Origin: Oceanospirillales bacterium
GTDB lineage: Bacteria; Pseudomonadota; Gammaproteobacteria; Pseudomonadales; Endozoicomonadaceae
Assembly: GCA_004762125.1 (NCBI GenBank)
Contig: SIHQ01000007.1
Span: 62,001 to 126,000, forward strand
Reading direction: 5' to 3'
DNA length: 64,000 nt
Shown piece by piece: positions 20,015-30,021 of the stretch. The notes beneath the pieces are model-generated. The model was not told where the DNA came from. It searched no databases and saw only the letters and a program-made list of their open reading frames with translations. The position numbers and the translations under genes were made by a program. How positions within the stretch are numbered: the first letter of the stretch is position 1; every line of letters starts with the position of its first letter.

Positions 20015-21202
20015 ATGCGCCGGGGGTGGTTGGCAGGTTTAATGGGAGCATTTGTTTCCAGTTCTGCCTGGGCTGACTGGACCGTTAATATGACGGAAGG
20101 TGTCACAGCCGTTAGCCGTTCTATTTACAGTCTTCACATGATTATCTTTATCATTTGCGTCGTAATTGGCGTACTTGTTTTTGGTGTCATGTTCTATTCC
20201 ATTCTGGTTCACCGAAAATCAAAAGGTGCGGTTCCTCAACAGTTCCATGAAAGTACTGTGGTGGAAATTTTATGGACGACAGTGCCGTTTTTAATTCTAG
20301 TGGGTATGGCTATTCCAGCCACAAAGACACTGATAGATATTTACAATACCGACGAGTCGGAAATTGATATCAAAATCACGGGTTATCAATGGAAATGGCA
20401 GTATGAATACGTGGGTGAAGGAGTTTCTTTTTTCAGTACTCTAAGCACGCCGAGAGAACAAATTCAGAATTCTCGAATTAAAAATCCAAACTATCTTCTG
20501 GAAGTTGATGAACCTCTCGTTCTTCCAGTAGGGAAAAAGGTTCGTTTTCTGGTAACGGCTGCAGACGTTATTCATTCCTGGTGGGTGCCTGCATTTGCTG
20601 TTAAGAGAGATGCTATTCCCGGTTTTATTAACGAAGCCTGGACTAACATAGATCGTCCCGGAATTTATCGTGGACAGTGTGCGGAACTCTGCGGTAAAGA
20701 TCATGGTTTTATGCCCATTGTTGTTGATGTTCGTTCTGAAGAAGACTACGAAAAATGGTTGGTTGAGCGTAAAGAATCCGCTGCCCAGGAACGTATGATT
20801 CTGGAAGAAGATTGGCCTATGGCCCGCCTCATGACCAAGGGGAAACAGGTTTACGGAAAAGTCTGTGCAGCTTGCCACCAGGTGAATGGTCAAGGTATGC
20901 CGCCCATATTTCCTGCTCTGAAAGGTGCTGATGTTGCCGTTAATAAAACGCGCGTAGGTGACCATGTAGACATTTTGATGAATGGTATCAAGGGAACAGC
21001 TATGCAGTCCTTTGCCAATCAACTTAATGAAGCGGAAATTGCGGCTGTAATCACCTATGAGCGAAATGCTTGGGGTAACAAAACCGGCGAGATGGTGACC
21101 CCCAAAGAAATTCTTGAATACAAGAAGAGCGGGAAATACACACCAGATCCTGACAATAAAACAGTTACACCTTTCGTGAACACTAATCAGGCTGGATTGT
21201 GA
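20015..21202 (+). CDS. coxB: Cytochrome c oxidase subunit II with fused cytochrome c (caa3 type)
   Basis: 395 aa from ATG 20015, where MRRGWLAGLMGAFVSSSAWA is a good Sec signal peptide; starts at 19940 (preceded by AAGGG) or 19898 would lengthen it. Two membrane helices (about residues 39-59 and 86-104) are followed by the periplasmic CuA domain with the ligand motif GQCAELCGKDHGFM, and then a C-terminal class I cytochrome c with heme motif CAACH. The subunit receives electrons from soluble cytochrome c and passes them to heme a in CoxA. First gene of the cox operon; coxA follows after 10 nt. Confidence 0.94.
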   Translation: MRRGWLAGLMGAFVSSSAWADWTVNMTEGVTAVSRSIYSLHMIIFIICVVIGVLVFGVMFYSILVHRKSKGAVPQQFHESTVVEILWTTVPFLILVGMAIPATKTLIDIYNTDESEIDIKITGYQWKWQYEYVGEGVSFFSTLSTPREQIQNSRIKNPNYLLEVDEPLVLPVGKKVRFLVTAADVIHSWWVPAFAVKRDAIPGFINEAWTNIDRPGIYRGQCAELCGKDHGFMPIVVDVRSEEDYEKWLVERKESAAQERMILEEDWPMARLMTKGKQVYGKVCAACHQVNGQGMPPIFPALKGADVAVNKTRVGDHVDILMNGIKGTAMQSFANQLNEAEIAAVITYERNAWGNKTGEMVTPKEILEYKKSGKYTPDPDNKTVTPFVNTNQAGL

Positions 21203-21212
21203 GGGATAAACC

Positions 21213-22796
21213 ATGACTGCTGTGACTGATACATCACATCATGAAGATCACCATCATGGTCCTGCTAAAGGACTGATGCGTTGGGTGTTGACCACCAACC
21301 ACAAAGATATTGGCTCCATGTACCTCTGGTTCAGCTTTGCTATGTTCCTGACCGGTGGTGCCATGGCTATGGTGATACGGGCCGAGCTGTTTCAGCCCGG
21401 TCTGCAAATTATTGAGCCAGCATTCTTTAACCAGATGACCACCATGCATGGATTGATCATGGTGTTTGGTGCGGTAATGCCAGCCTTCGTTGGTTTGGCT
21501 AACTGGATGATTCCAATGATGATCGGTGCACCTGATATGGCGCTGCCGAGAATGAATAACTGGAGCTTCTGGATACTGCCCTTTGCGGCACTGATGCTGA
21601 TAAGCACTCTGTTTATGGAGGGTGGAGGCCCCAACTTTGGCTGGACCTTCTATGCGCCTTTATCTACAGACTTTTCGCCACCATCAACCACTTTCTTTAT
21701 CTTTGCTATTCACATGCTCGGTATCTCTTCGATTATGGGGGCGATTAATATTATCGCGACCATTCTCAATCTGAGAGCTCCGGGTATGACCATGATGAAG
21801 ATGCCGTTGTTCGTCTGGACCTGGTTGATCACAGCTTATCTGTTGATTGCGGTTATGCCTGTTCTGGCGGGCGCAGTGACTATGATGTTGATGGATATCC
21901 ACTTTGGTACCAGCTTCTTTAATGCAGGTGGTGGTGGTGACCCTGTGCTGTTCCAGCATATTTTCTGGTTTTTCGGGCACCCGGAAGTCTACATTATGAT
22001 TTTGCCTTCTTTCGGCATTGTTTCTGCGATTCTTCCCACCTTTGCTCGTAAGCCACTCTTTGGTTACACATCGATGGTGTATGCCGTAGCCAGTATTGCC
22101 TTTCTGTCGTTTATAGTCTGGGCACACCATATGTTTACCGTGGGCATCCCACTGGTGGGCGAGTTGTTCTTTATGTACGCCACCATGCTGATTGCTGTAC
22201 CAACAGGTGTGAAGGTATTCAACTGGGTAAGCACGATGTTTCGTGGTTCCATGACGTTTGAAACACCAATGCTATTCAGTATTGCTTTTGTAGTGCTGTT
22301 TACTATTGGAGGTTTTTCCGGGTTGATGCTGTCCATTGCTCCCGCTGATTTTCAGTACCATGACACCTACTTTGTAGTGGCTCACTTCCACTATGTGTTG
22401 GTACCTGGGGCCATCTTTGCCATCTTTGCTGCTGCTTATTACTGGTTGCCAAAGTGGACGGGGCATATGTATGACGAGACTCTTGGCAAGACGCACTTCT
22501 GGCTATCATTTATTGGTATGAATCTGACCTTCTTTCCAATGCATTTTATTGGTCTGGCAGGTATGCCTCGACGAATACCGGACTACGCGTTGCAGTTTGC
22601 TGACTTCAACATGATTGCCAGTATCGGTGGCTTTATGTTCGGAGCCACCCAGTTTTTGTTCCTGTTTATTGTCATCAAGTGCATTAGGGGTGGTGAGAAA
22701 GTCGGAGATAACCCTTGGGAGACCGATGGCCTGGAGTGGAGTGTTCCATCTCCTGCCCCTTATCACACCTTTACGACGCCACCGGATGTGAAGTAA
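21213..22796 (+). CDS. coxA: Cytochrome c oxidase subunit I
   Basis: 527 aa heme-copper oxidase subunit with 12 predicted helices, carrying heme a, the heme a3-CuB centre and the proton channels. The CuB/heme a3 region WFFGHPEVYIMILPSFG contains the cross-linked His-Tyr pair, and VVAHFHYVLVPGAIF carries the distal heme ligands. A histidine-rich N-terminus (TSHHEDHHHG) is present. The stop codon overlaps the start of cox11 by one base (TAATG). Confidence 0.96.
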   Translation: MTAVTDTSHHEDHHHGPAKGLMRWVLTTNHKDIGSMYLWFSFAMFLTGGAMAMVIRAELFQPGLQIIEPAFFNQMTTMHGLIMVFGAVMPAFVGLANWMIPMMIGAPDMALPRMNNWSFWILPFAALMLISTLFMEGGGPNFGWTFYAPLSTDFSPPSTTFFIFAIHMLGISSIMGAINIIATILNLRAPGMTMMKMPLFVWTWLITAYLLIAVMPVLAGAVTMMLMDIHFGTSFFNAGGGGDPVLFQHIFWFFGHPEVYIMILPSFGIVSAILPTFARKPLFGYTSMVYAVASIAFLSFIVWAHHMFTVGIPLVGELFFMYATMLIAVPTGVKVFNWVSTMFRGSMTFETPMLFSIAFVVLFTIGGFSGLMLSIAPADFQYHDTYFVVAHFHYVLVPGAIFAIFAAAYYWLPKWTGHMYDETLGKTHFWLSFIGMNLTFFPMHFIGLAGMPRRIPDYALQFADFNMIASIGGFMFGATQFLFLFIVIKCIRGGEKVGDNPWETDGLEWSVPSPAPYHTFTTPPDVK

Positions 22797-23368
22797 TGGC
22801 TGATAAGGACGACAAAAATCCGCTCGATTCGTCACGTCGAACCATGATTCGTACAGGTTTGGTGGCGGGCGGTATGTTTGGTTTCGGGTTTGCCATGGTG
22901 CCGATCTACAACGTGTTCTGCAAAGTCACGGGGCTCAATGGCAAAACAGACCCTAACCCATACAAATACGATGCCGAGAAAGCTCAGGTTGATACCAGCC
23001 GGACAATTAAGGTGCAGTTCGTGGCGACAAAAAATACTGCAATGAGCTGGGATTTCAAACCGACTGTGACAGAGATAAAAGTGCATCCGGGTCAGGTGGG
23101 AGAATTGGATTTTATAGCCCGGAACCCCACCGATGCACGCATGATCGGTCAGGCTATTCCTAGTGTAACGCCCTTTCAGGCAACCAATTTTTTGCACAAG
23201 GTTGAATGTTTCTGCTTCACCACGCAAACGCTCGAAGCCGGTGAAGAAAAAGTCATGCCGTTGAGAATTATTGTGGATCAGGCATTACCCCGGCATATCA
23301 CCAAATTAACCCTGTCGTACACTTTGTTTGATGTGACATCGATGGGTGAAAGGACGCTGGCGTCCTGA
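22796..23368 (+). CDS. ctaG: Cytochrome c oxidase assembly protein CtaG/Cox11
   Basis: 190 aa; the ATG at 22796 overlaps the coxA stop, and longer frames from 22715 run inside coxA. One N-terminal membrane anchor (TGLVAGGMFGFGFAMVPIY) precedes a periplasmic copper-binding domain with the conserved CFCF motif (KVECFCFTTQ). It delivers copper to the CuB site of subunit I. Order coxB-coxA-cox11-coxC is the same as in Pseudomonas. Confidence 0.93.
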   Translation: MADKDDKNPLDSSRRTMIRTGLVAGGMFGFGFAMVPIYNVFCKVTGLNGKTDPNPYKYDAEKAQVDTSRTIKVQFVATKNTAMSWDFKPTVTEIKVHPGQVGELDFIARNPTDARMIGQAIPSVTPFQATNFLHKVECFCFTTQTLEAGEEKVMPLRIIVDQALPRHITKLTLSYTLFDVTSMGERTLAS

Positions 23369-23386
23369 TCAGTGAGGAGATAACCG

Positions 23387-24292
23387 ATGGCTCATGAAGG
23401 TCATGAAGGTGAAGCCACCTATTATGTCCCGGCCCAGAGTAAATGGCCGATTATTGCCTCTGTAGGTCTGTTCGTTACTCTGCTCGGTGCAGGGATGATG
23501 ATGAATGATATGTCCGCAGGTGTGAAAGATTCTATTGCCCATTATGTGATGTTTGGTGGTGCATTGATTATGGCCTACATGCTGTTTGGTTGGTTTGGTC
23601 ATGTTATTGAAGAGTCTCAAAAAGGTCTCTACAGCGAACAGATGGATCGCAGTTTTCGCTGGGGCATGGGCTGGTTTATTTTTTCCGAATTTATGTTCTT
23701 CGCAGCCTTTTTTGGCACCTTGTTTTATGTACGCTCTCTTTCCGTGCCCTGGTTGGCAGGTGAAGGTGACGGTGCAATGACTCATCAGTTTCTCTGGCCT
23801 GAATTTCAAGCTCAGTGGCCATTGGTAGTTAACCCTGATAACACGACTTTTCCCGGTGCCAAAGGATTAATTGATCCATTCCACTTGCCACTTTTGAACA
23901 CTCTCTTACTCGTGCTTTCGAGTATTACACTGACTATTGCTCATCATGCTCTGCGAAAAAATGAACGCAGCAAAGTAAAGGCCTGGATGCTTGTCACTTT
24001 GGTGCTTGGCTTTACCTTTCTGTTTTTTCAGGCAGAGGAATACGCTGAAGCCTATAACGAACTGGGTCTAACACTCAGTGCCGGAATTTATGGTTCAACG
24101 TTTTTTATTCTTACCGGCTTTCATGGTGCCCACGTAACTTTGGGCGCGATCATGTTATTGGTGATGACGGTCAGAGTTTACAAAGGACATTTTGAACCGG
24201 ATAACCATTTCGCTTTTGAAGCAGCCAGTTGGTACTGGCATTTTGTTGACGTCGTCTGGATTGGATTATTTATTTTTGTTTATCTGATCTAG
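23387..24292 (+). CDS. coxC: Cytochrome c oxidase subunit III
   Basis: 301 aa integral membrane protein with seven predicted helices. Conserved stretches include FFAAFFGTLFYVR, QAEEYAEAY and FHGAHVTLGAIMLLV, and the C-terminal WYWHFVDVVWIGLFIFVYL. It stabilises the catalytic core. Ribosome-binding site GTGAGGAG lies just upstream. A loop insertion of about 40 residues between helices 3 and 4 (EFQAQWPLVVNPDNTTFPG) makes it longer than minimal forms, as in other proteobacteria. Confidence 0.94.
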   Translation: MAHEGHEGEATYYVPAQSKWPIIASVGLFVTLLGAGMMMNDMSAGVKDSIAHYVMFGGALIMAYMLFGWFGHVIEESQKGLYSEQMDRSFRWGMGWFIFSEFMFFAAFFGTLFYVRSLSVPWLAGEGDGAMTHQFLWPEFQAQWPLVVNPDNTTFPGAKGLIDPFHLPLLNTLLLVLSSITLTIAHHALRKNERSKVKAWMLVTLVLGFTFLFFQAEEYAEAYNELGLTLSAGIYGSTFFILTGFHGAHVTLGAIMLLVMTVRVYKGHFEPDNHFAFEAASWYWHFVDVVWIGLFIFVYLI

Positions 24293-24301
24293 GAAGAACC
24301 G

Positions 24302-24517
24302 TTAACGATGGAGCCAAGGTGCTTGGCTGTTGACATCTCCTGACAGCCAGGCAACCACAATAATCAACAGAATCAAGGCAGTAAGACTAACCCGCGCTGT
24401 CAGTGAGTTCACTAGTTTTTGAGAGTCACTGCGGTCAGTTAATAGAAAGTAGAGTCCTCTGCCGAGGCAGAAAACGACTCCGAAAAAAAGAATAACAATA
24501 ATAACTTTCAACCACAT
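24302..24517 (-). CDS. DUF2909 twin-transmembrane protein, antisense within the cox cluster
   Basis: 71 aa from ATG 24517 (MWLKVIIVILFFGVVFCL); longer frames add an unlikely N-terminus. Two membrane helices (about residues 2-22 and 44-62) and the C-terminal NSQAPW match the DUF2909 family, often found between coxC and SURF1 genes. It is on the opposite strand to the oxidase operon. Function unknown, perhaps oxidase assembly by association. Confidence 0.8.
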   Translation of the reverse strand: MWLKVIIVILFFGVVFCLGRGLYFLLTDRSDSQKLVNSLTARVSLTALILLIIVVAWLSGDVNSQAPWLHR

Positions 24518-24622
24518 AGATAGCGTCCTGCTGATGTAACTGATAATGAATATCAAAGGTTACAGCCAGCTTAACAGCAGCATTAAACAGGATGCTACAG
24601 CTAGATAGTGGTGGAGCACCGG

Positions 24623-25372
24623 ATGTTGAAGTATAGATTCAGTTATCGAGTCAAGTTGTCGCTATTGGTGGCACTGCTTCTGCCTGTACTTTTAAAACTT
24701 GGCTTCTGGCAGCTTTCCCGCTACCAGGAAAAACTCGATCTCGAGCAGAGTCTCAGGGAAAGACTTGAGATCCCCGTTATTACACTTTCAGAAGTTGATC
24801 GTTACGCTGATCCTATGTATCTGCCTGTAAAAGTCAGTGGTCGTTTTGTTGCCGACCAGTACTTTCTTCACGATAACCAGATACATCAGGGGCAGGCGGG
24901 CTACGACCTGTTGATGCCCTTCGTTACTAACAATGGCGACTGGGTGTTAGTAAACCGAGGATGGCTGGGTTCAGGGTTTCGTGAAGTGCTACCGAAGATC
25001 TCAACGCCTGCTGGTCAGCAGGAAATAACCGGAAGTCTTTATCGCCTATTGGGAAAGAGCTTCACCCTCGGGCAGGACTACTGGGGTACAAGCTGGCCGA
25101 AGCGCATTCAGAGTATCGACTTCAGCAGGGTGTCAGAGGCTCTTAACCAATCTGTGCCATTGTTTATTTTCAAGCTTGATCAAAATGAATCTGGATCCTT
25201 GCAATACCGTTCACAAGAATTTAGAACCAGTTCCCAGAAGCATCTTGGCTATGCAGTCCAGTGGTTTCTTATGTCACTGGTTTTGTCAGCACTTTATATG
25301 TGGCAAATGAAAAGTATACGTGGCGAATCAAAAGCCAATTCAAAATCATTTAATAAAGAGGAGCACCCGTGA
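24623..25372 (+). CDS. SURF1-family cytochrome oxidase biogenesis protein
   Basis: 249 aa starting at ATG 24623 with GGAG upstream. N-terminal helix (VKLSLLVALLLPVLLKLGFWQL) and C-terminal helix (WFLMSLVLSALYMWQM) flank a periplasmic domain. Family landmarks are LGFWQLSRYQEK, VNRGW and GYAVQWF. SURF1 proteins supply heme a to the oxidase. The TGA stop overlaps the next start by one base. Confidence 0.9.
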   Translation: MLKYRFSYRVKLSLLVALLLPVLLKLGFWQLSRYQEKLDLEQSLRERLEIPVITLSEVDRYADPMYLPVKVSGRFVADQYFLHDNQIHQGQAGYDLLMPFVTNNGDWVLVNRGWLGSGFREVLPKISTPAGQQEITGSLYRLLGKSFTLGQDYWGTSWPKRIQSIDFSRVSEALNQSVPLFIFKLDQNESGSLQYRSQEFRTSSQKHLGYAVQWFLMSLVLSALYMWQMKSIRGESKANSKSFNKEEHP

Positions 25373-25986
25373 TGCAGGATGCGGCTATTCCAAAAACCGG
25401 TAATGCTTCAGGTCATCGAAGCAATGGACGTTGGCAGTTCTACCTAGTGGCATTGATTCCATCTTTGGCTATGGGTCTAGCTTGGTATCTCTACTTCTTT
25501 GGAGCCGGTTTTTTACCGGATGGACGAACCAATAACGGAGAACTGATTTTACCGCCAGCCAGCTTCCAGTCTTTGTCTCTCTATCAGAATGGCAAAGCCT
25601 TCGGTATCGAACAGCTGGAGGGTAAGTGGGGGATAGTAGTTCTCGGTGAAGCAGGCTGTATCAGTAAATCTTGCCAGGAAAGTCTTTATCAAACTCGGCA
25701 GGCCCATGTAGCCCTTGGGCGCGAAACGAACAGGGTTGCACGACTGTTTATTTCTGCTTCTACTCTGCCTTCATCCAGTCTGCAGAATGAACATCCAGAA
25801 GTCTTCTGGCTGAAAGCCAGCGAGTCATCGGTACTTAAAGCCATGAAAAAAGACACTTGGCCCGCGAACCACTATTACATAGTCGATCCTCTCGGCAACA
25901 TCATGATGCAATACGAGGCGGAGCAGTACGGCAGGGATCTTCTGAAGGATCTTCAGAAACTACTAAAAGCATCCAGTATTGGCTGA
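25372..25986 (+). CDS. Conserved membrane-anchored protein of the cox operon
   Basis: 204 aa with one N-terminal helix (WQFYLVALIPSLAMGLAWYLYF) and a periplasmic domain that resembles the thioredoxin/Sco fold in outline (KWGIVVLGEAGCISKSCQESLYQTRQ), with two cysteines spaced like a redox or copper site (C-ISKS-C). It corresponds in position to the unnamed gene between SURF1 and ctaA in Pseudomonas. Probably helps oxidase assembly, by context. RBS AAGAGGAG eight bases before the ATG. Confidence 0.75.
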   Translation: MQDAAIPKTGNASGHRSNGRWQFYLVALIPSLAMGLAWYLYFFGAGFLPDGRTNNGELILPPASFQSLSLYQNGKAFGIEQLEGKWGIVVLGEAGCISKSCQESLYQTRQAHVALGRETNRVARLFISASTLPSSSLQNEHPEVFWLKASESSVLKAMKKDTWPANHYYIVDPLGNIMMQYEAEQYGRDLLKDLQKLLKASSIG

Positions 25987-26134
25987 ATATACCCATCCCC
26001 CTTGAATATGTGGGGGTGTTGGCTGCTCTCTTCACCCCAATTACCTATTATTCGTAGGCGCATGGGGTTTCATTCGTTTGCCGCCTACCCACATTTCCAA
26101 TGGTAACGGGTATTAATAGCAGTTGAGGTTAGCT

Positions 26135-27187
26135 ATGAAACAACAAAAAAAAGGATTTTATCTCGCACTGTTTGCCACTCTGCTGGCAGTGGTTGTTGTT
26201 GGCCTAGGAGCTTACACACGATTAGTTCATGCAGGGCTGGGTTGTCCGGACTGGCCTGGTTGCTACGGTTTTTTATTGGTTCCGGAAACGTTACAGGAAA
26301 TAGCGGTTGCCGAGATGGTCTACCCAAATGCTCCCGTTGAAGTAGCAAAAGGCTGGGCTGAGATGATTCATCGCTATGTTGCAGGAAGTTTGCTGCTATT
26401 AGTGTTGATGATCGCTGTGATCAGTTTTCGTAATAGACATACTGAAGGTCAACCTGTTGCTCTGCCTTTTATTACTCTCGGACTGATTATTCTTCAGGCC
26501 GCCTTTGGCATGTGGACAGTGACATTAAAGCTTTGGCCTCAAGTGGTAACCGCTCATCTTCTGGGAGGTTTCGCCAGTTTGAGTCTTTTGTTTTTGCTAA
26601 CTTTGAGACTTTCAGGGCTTCGCTGGAAGCGAGTGGATATTTCCAAAGCATCAGCAGGGATAAAAAGGTTTGCCTTTCTGGCACTGCTAGTCGTTGTGCT
26701 TCAGGCCACTCTTGGCGGTTGGACCAGTTCGAACTATGCAGCTTTAGCCTGCCCTGATTTTCCTCAGTGTCATGGTCAGTGGCTGCCAGAACTGGACATG
26801 GTTACTGGCTTTGATGTCAGCCAGTCCATTGGCCCTAATTATCTTGGAGGGCAGCTGGATTCTGGTGCACGAACTGCGATTCATTTTAGCCATCGAATAG
26901 GTGCATTAGTTGCCAGCTTGATTCTGGCACTTTTGTTTTTGAAAATCTGGAAATTCAGTAGATCTCTGTCGTTTACTGAGCGAACTAGCCTACAGCGTCT
27001 ATCTTTTCTTATGCTGTTGGCTCTTCTGGTTCAGATCGGTCTAGGCATAACTAATGTCGTTGGTCATCTGCCACTGTCAGTGGCTGTGGCCCATAATCTT
27101 GGAGGAGCAGCTTTGCTGTTGACTCTTGTAGCTATTAATTACCGGCTGAATAAAAAGACCGATGAAATCGGCGGAGCCCCATTATGA
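26135..27187 (+). CDS. ctaA: Heme A synthase
   Basis: 350 aa, eight predicted helices. Oxidises the C8 methyl of heme O to the formyl group of heme A. N-terminal [21 protein letters not shown] and the heme-binding [24 protein letters not shown] and AHNLGGA histidines are all present. Cysteine pairs in the periplasmic loops (CPDWPGC and CPDFPQC) match the bacterial type. The ATG at 26135 has GAGG nearby; the end overlaps ctaB by 4 nt (ATGA). Confidence 0.93.
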   Translation: MKQQKKGFYLALFATLLAVVVVGLGAYTRLVHAGLGCPDWPGCYGFLLVPETLQEIAVAEMVYPNAPVEVAKGWAEMIHRYVAGSLLLLVLMIAVISFRNRHTEGQPVALPFITLGLIILQAAFGMWTVTLKLWPQVVTAHLLGGFASLSLLFLLTLRLSGLRWKRVDISKASAGIKRFAFLALLVVVLQATLGGWTSSNYAALACPDFPQCHGQWLPELDMVTGFDVSQSIGPNYLGGQLDSGARTAIHFSHRIGALVASLILALLFLKIWKFSRSLSFTERTSLQRLSFLMLLALLVQIGLGITNVVGHLPLSVAVAHNLGGAALLLTLVAINYRLNKKTDEIGGAPL

Positions 27188-28077
27188 GCAAGGTCATTAC
27201 ACAGCAGGAAAACGCACAGTGGCGGGATTATCTCGAGCTGACCAAACCCAAGGTAGTAGCTTTGATGATTCTTACCACAGTGATCGGTATGTGCCTTGCC
27301 ACTCCGGGTTGGGTGCCATTGGAACCGTTGATTTTTGGTAATCTGGGTATTGCCCTTTGTGCAGGCTCTGCAGCGGTAATCAATCATGTTGTTGATCGAC
27401 AAGTTGATACTATGATGTCTCGGACTAACAAGCGCCCCGTCGCTATTGGTCGTGTTGAACCCGCACAGGCTTTACTGTTTGCTTTGGCATTGGGACTGGT
27501 CGGTATGAGTGTGCTGATCTGGTTGGTGAATGCACTGACTGCTTGGCTGACACTGGCATCTTTGATCGGTTATGCGGTGATTTACACCTTGATTCTGAAA
27601 CGAGCCACACCACAGAATATTGTTATTGGCGGTATTGCTGGTGCAGCGCCTCCTCTATTGGGTTGGACGGCCGTTACAGGGCAATTCGATGGGCAAGCCC
27701 TGTTACTGGTTCTGATTATCTTTGCCTGGACGCCGCCGCACTTCTGGGCACTGGCGATTCATCGAAAGGATGAGTATGCCAAGGCCGATATTCCCATGCT
27801 GCCAGTGACCCATGGAGAGGCTTATACCAAACTGCATATTCTGCTCTACACAGTAATTCTTCTACTGGTGAGCTGGCTGCCTTTTCTTACCGGTATGAGT
27901 GGGGTGATTTATCTGGCCGGAGCAACAGTACTTGGCGCACGTTTTCTCTGGTGGGCAGTAGTGTTGAAAAGAGACAGCCGTCCACATGCCGCTATCAAAA
28001 CGTTCAGATACTCTATTAGCTATTTGATGTTGCTCTTTTTGGTATTGCTGGTGGATCATTACGCTTTCTTTGTCTGA
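27184..28077 (+). CDS. ctaB: Protoheme IX farnesyltransferase (heme O synthase)
   Basis: 297 aa UbiA-family prenyltransferase with about nine helices. The prenyl-diphosphate site [19 protein letters not shown] (DxxxD type, about residues 62-80) and the second motif [15 protein letters not shown] are intact. It makes heme O for CtaA, and the two genes overlap, so both steps of heme A synthesis are coupled. Confidence 0.94.
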   Translation: MSKVITQQENAQWRDYLELTKPKVVALMILTTVIGMCLATPGWVPLEPLIFGNLGIALCAGSAAVINHVVDRQVDTMMSRTNKRPVAIGRVEPAQALLFALALGLVGMSVLIWLVNALTAWLTLASLIGYAVIYTLILKRATPQNIVIGGIAGAAPPLLGWTAVTGQFDGQALLLVLIIFAWTPPHFWALAIHRKDEYAKADIPMLPVTHGEAYTKLHILLYTVILLLVSWLPFLTGMSGVIYLAGATVLGARFLWWAVVLKRDSRPHAAIKTFRYSISYLMLLFLVLLVDHYAFFV

Positions 28078-28199
28078 CTTTAAAGTACCCAGATATAGGA
28101 ATTCATACATCACTTGCCCGCCGCAGGCCGGTAAGTGACCAATTAAACGTTATCTACACACATAAGCTTTAAAAAATTAATAGCGGAAATAACAAACTC

Positions 28200-28853
28200 A
28201 TGAATACCTCAATGACAGGAAATGTCCAGAAGACCGTACTGGTATTGATGGCGGTGATAGCCATCGTTTTAGGGCTGACTTTCTACAAATACATGAGTAA
28301 GCCTTCTATTACGCCACAGCAACTTCAACAAATGGGAGCTGTGGTCTTTGAAAAACCTCGCAGTTTCGAGATGAAGGGTTTGGTGGACCATAACAACAAA
28401 GCCTTCACCAAAGAGAACTTTAAAGGTAAATGGACGTTGGCTTACTTTGGTTACACCTTCTGCCCGGACATCTGCCCAACGACTTTGGCGCAGGTTAATC
28501 AGATGACTAAATTGTTGAAGAAAGAGAACCCTGATCTGGCGTCAAGAATGAGCTACATCATGGTGACGGTCGATCCTCGCAGAGATACGGTAGAAAAATT
28601 GAAAGGATACGTGCCGCACTTTAACCCTGATTTTGTTGGCGTAACGGGCGGTATGAAAAATATTCATGATCTGACTGTGCAACTGAATATTCCCTATACG
28701 CCGGTTATTGACCCAGAGGATGAATACTATCTGGTCGATCATGGTGCTAATCTGGTTCTCGTCAATCCTCAGGGAGACTATCAGGGCTTTATTCGTCCGC
28801 CGCTGGACTCGGAAAAACTTGCCAAAGTGATGACAGCAATAGACAGGTTATGA
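28200..28853 (+). CDS. SCO1/SenC copper chaperone
   Basis: 217 aa thioredoxin-fold protein with one N-terminal membrane anchor (VLVLMAVIAIVLGLTFY). The copper-binding CxxxC motif is FCPDICPT (about residues 88-95) and the distal histidine is in LVDHGANLVLV. It loads copper into the CuA site of CoxB. Last gene of the oxidase cluster, after a gap of 122 nt from ctaB. Confidence 0.92.
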   Translation: MNTSMTGNVQKTVLVLMAVIAIVLGLTFYKYMSKPSITPQQLQQMGAVVFEKPRSFEMKGLVDHNNKAFTKENFKGKWTLAYFGYTFCPDICPTTLAQVNQMTKLLKKENPDLASRMSYIMVTVDPRRDTVEKLKGYVPHFNPDFVGVTGGMKNIHDLTVQLNIPYTPVIDPEDEYYLVDHGANLVLVNPQGDYQGFIRPPLDSEKLAKVMTAIDRL

Positions 28854-28948
28854 AGTATCTGACTTGGATTTTGAATCTATAGAATATAAATCAGCGTAGT
28901 TCTCCATAGACGGCAAAGAAACTATAACTACTTGTCTAGGAATTACGC

Positions 28949-29935
28949 ATGAAGTTGGCACCAAAAATCAGTCTTTTCAAGAAAACGCTTTTGGCTATGA
29001 GTTTTGCAGGAATATCATCAATTGCTTCTGCAAAAAATATCAGTATTGATGAATTAGTCGTATTCGGGGACAGCGTTTCAGACAATGGAACACTTGCTCA
29101 GCTGACTCAGGGTCAAGCTCCGGAGACCTTCACTAATGGTCGAATTTGGTCTGATTATCTCGCTGAAGAGTTAGGTGCTGCTCAGTTGAATCTTGCTGTA
29201 GCAGGAGCGCAGGTAGTAGGCCATGACAGCCCTCAATTAGAAGGTGCAGCAGCAGCAGGGGCATTCAAGCCCTTTGGTATTATTGGACTGGGACTAAGAG
29301 GTCAGGTTTCTAGTTATCTAGCTAGCAACCCTGGTGATCAATCGGGTACTCTTCATACTGTTTTTATTGGCGGAAATGACATTCTGGCTTTTATTGAGCA
29401 ACGCTCAGAATTTGAAAGTCTGAAAGAAGTGGCTAATCATGTAGTGGGAGAAATTACAGGCAGTGTAAACAGACTGGTTGCCGGGGGAGCGAAAAATATT
29501 TTGGTTTTCCAGCTGCCTGATGTTGGTAAGTCTCCTTTATTCGATCTGCCTGAGTTCGAAGGTCAAGACAAAACGGCCAGCAGACTTGTGCAACTGGTGA
29601 ACATTAATCTGGCAGGTAAACTGTTCACTCACCAACGTCGTGCCGGAGTAGATTACAATCTGTTCACCACCAACGGAACACGGGTGTTTAATGGGCTGAC
29701 AGCAAGTGGTGAGTTTGCTGAAACAGAAAACACATGGTTAGTCTTGGATGAAAATCAAAATCCAACAGGTAATGTGAATGGCAACCCTGATGATTTTCTG
29801 TTCTGGGATAACTTACATCCAACGACCCGCGGGCACAAAAATATAGCTGAAGCTGTATCAGCCAAGCTCAAGCGAAGTGCTCACTGCATTGGCAATGATG
29901 ACTGCACTACTGCAAGAGAGCTGTCCATGCAGTAA
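28949..29935 (+). CDS. Secreted GDSL-family lipase/esterase
   Basis: 328 aa. A Sec signal peptide (KKTLLAMSFAGISSIASA) precedes the SGNH/GDSL domain: block I VVFGDSVSDNGT (catalytic Ser), block II glycine around NLAVAGAQV, block III FIGGNDIL, and block V DNLHPTTRGH with the Asp-His pair. Related to bacterial secreted phospholipase/thermolabile-hemolysin-like and plant GDSL enzymes. The final residues contain two cysteines (HCIGNDDCT), possibly disulfide-bonded. Substrate not predictable; a role in host or algal lipid hydrolysis is conceivable. Confidence 0.88.
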   Translation: MKLAPKISLFKKTLLAMSFAGISSIASAKNISIDELVVFGDSVSDNGTLAQLTQGQAPETFTNGRIWSDYLAEELGAAQLNLAVAGAQVVGHDSPQLEGAAAAGAFKPFGIIGLGLRGQVSSYLASNPGDQSGTLHTVFIGGNDILAFIEQRSEFESLKEVANHVVGEITGSVNRLVAGGAKNILVFQLPDVGKSPLFDLPEFEGQDKTASRLVQLVNINLAGKLFTHQRRAGVDYNLFTTNGTRVFNGLTASGEFAETENTWLVLDENQNPTGNVNGNPDDFLFWDNLHPTTRGHKNIAEAVSAKLKRSAHCIGNDDCTTARELSMQ

Positions 29936-29982
29936 CTCTGTGTGCTGATTTTTCTTATAAGATCGGCGTACTGAAATGAGAA

Positions 29983-30014
29983 AGCCGGATCAAAGCAAAA
30001 GCCCTGATCCGGTT
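29983..30014. terminator. Bidirectional stem-loop between the GDSL gene and znuB
   Basis: CCGGATCA (29985-29992) pairs with TGATCCGG (30005-30012), extended by two further pairs. The minus-strand side is followed by CTTTCTC, so it best serves znuB, but it can stop both convergent genes. Confidence 0.6.
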
Positions 30015-30021
30015 CAAAACG

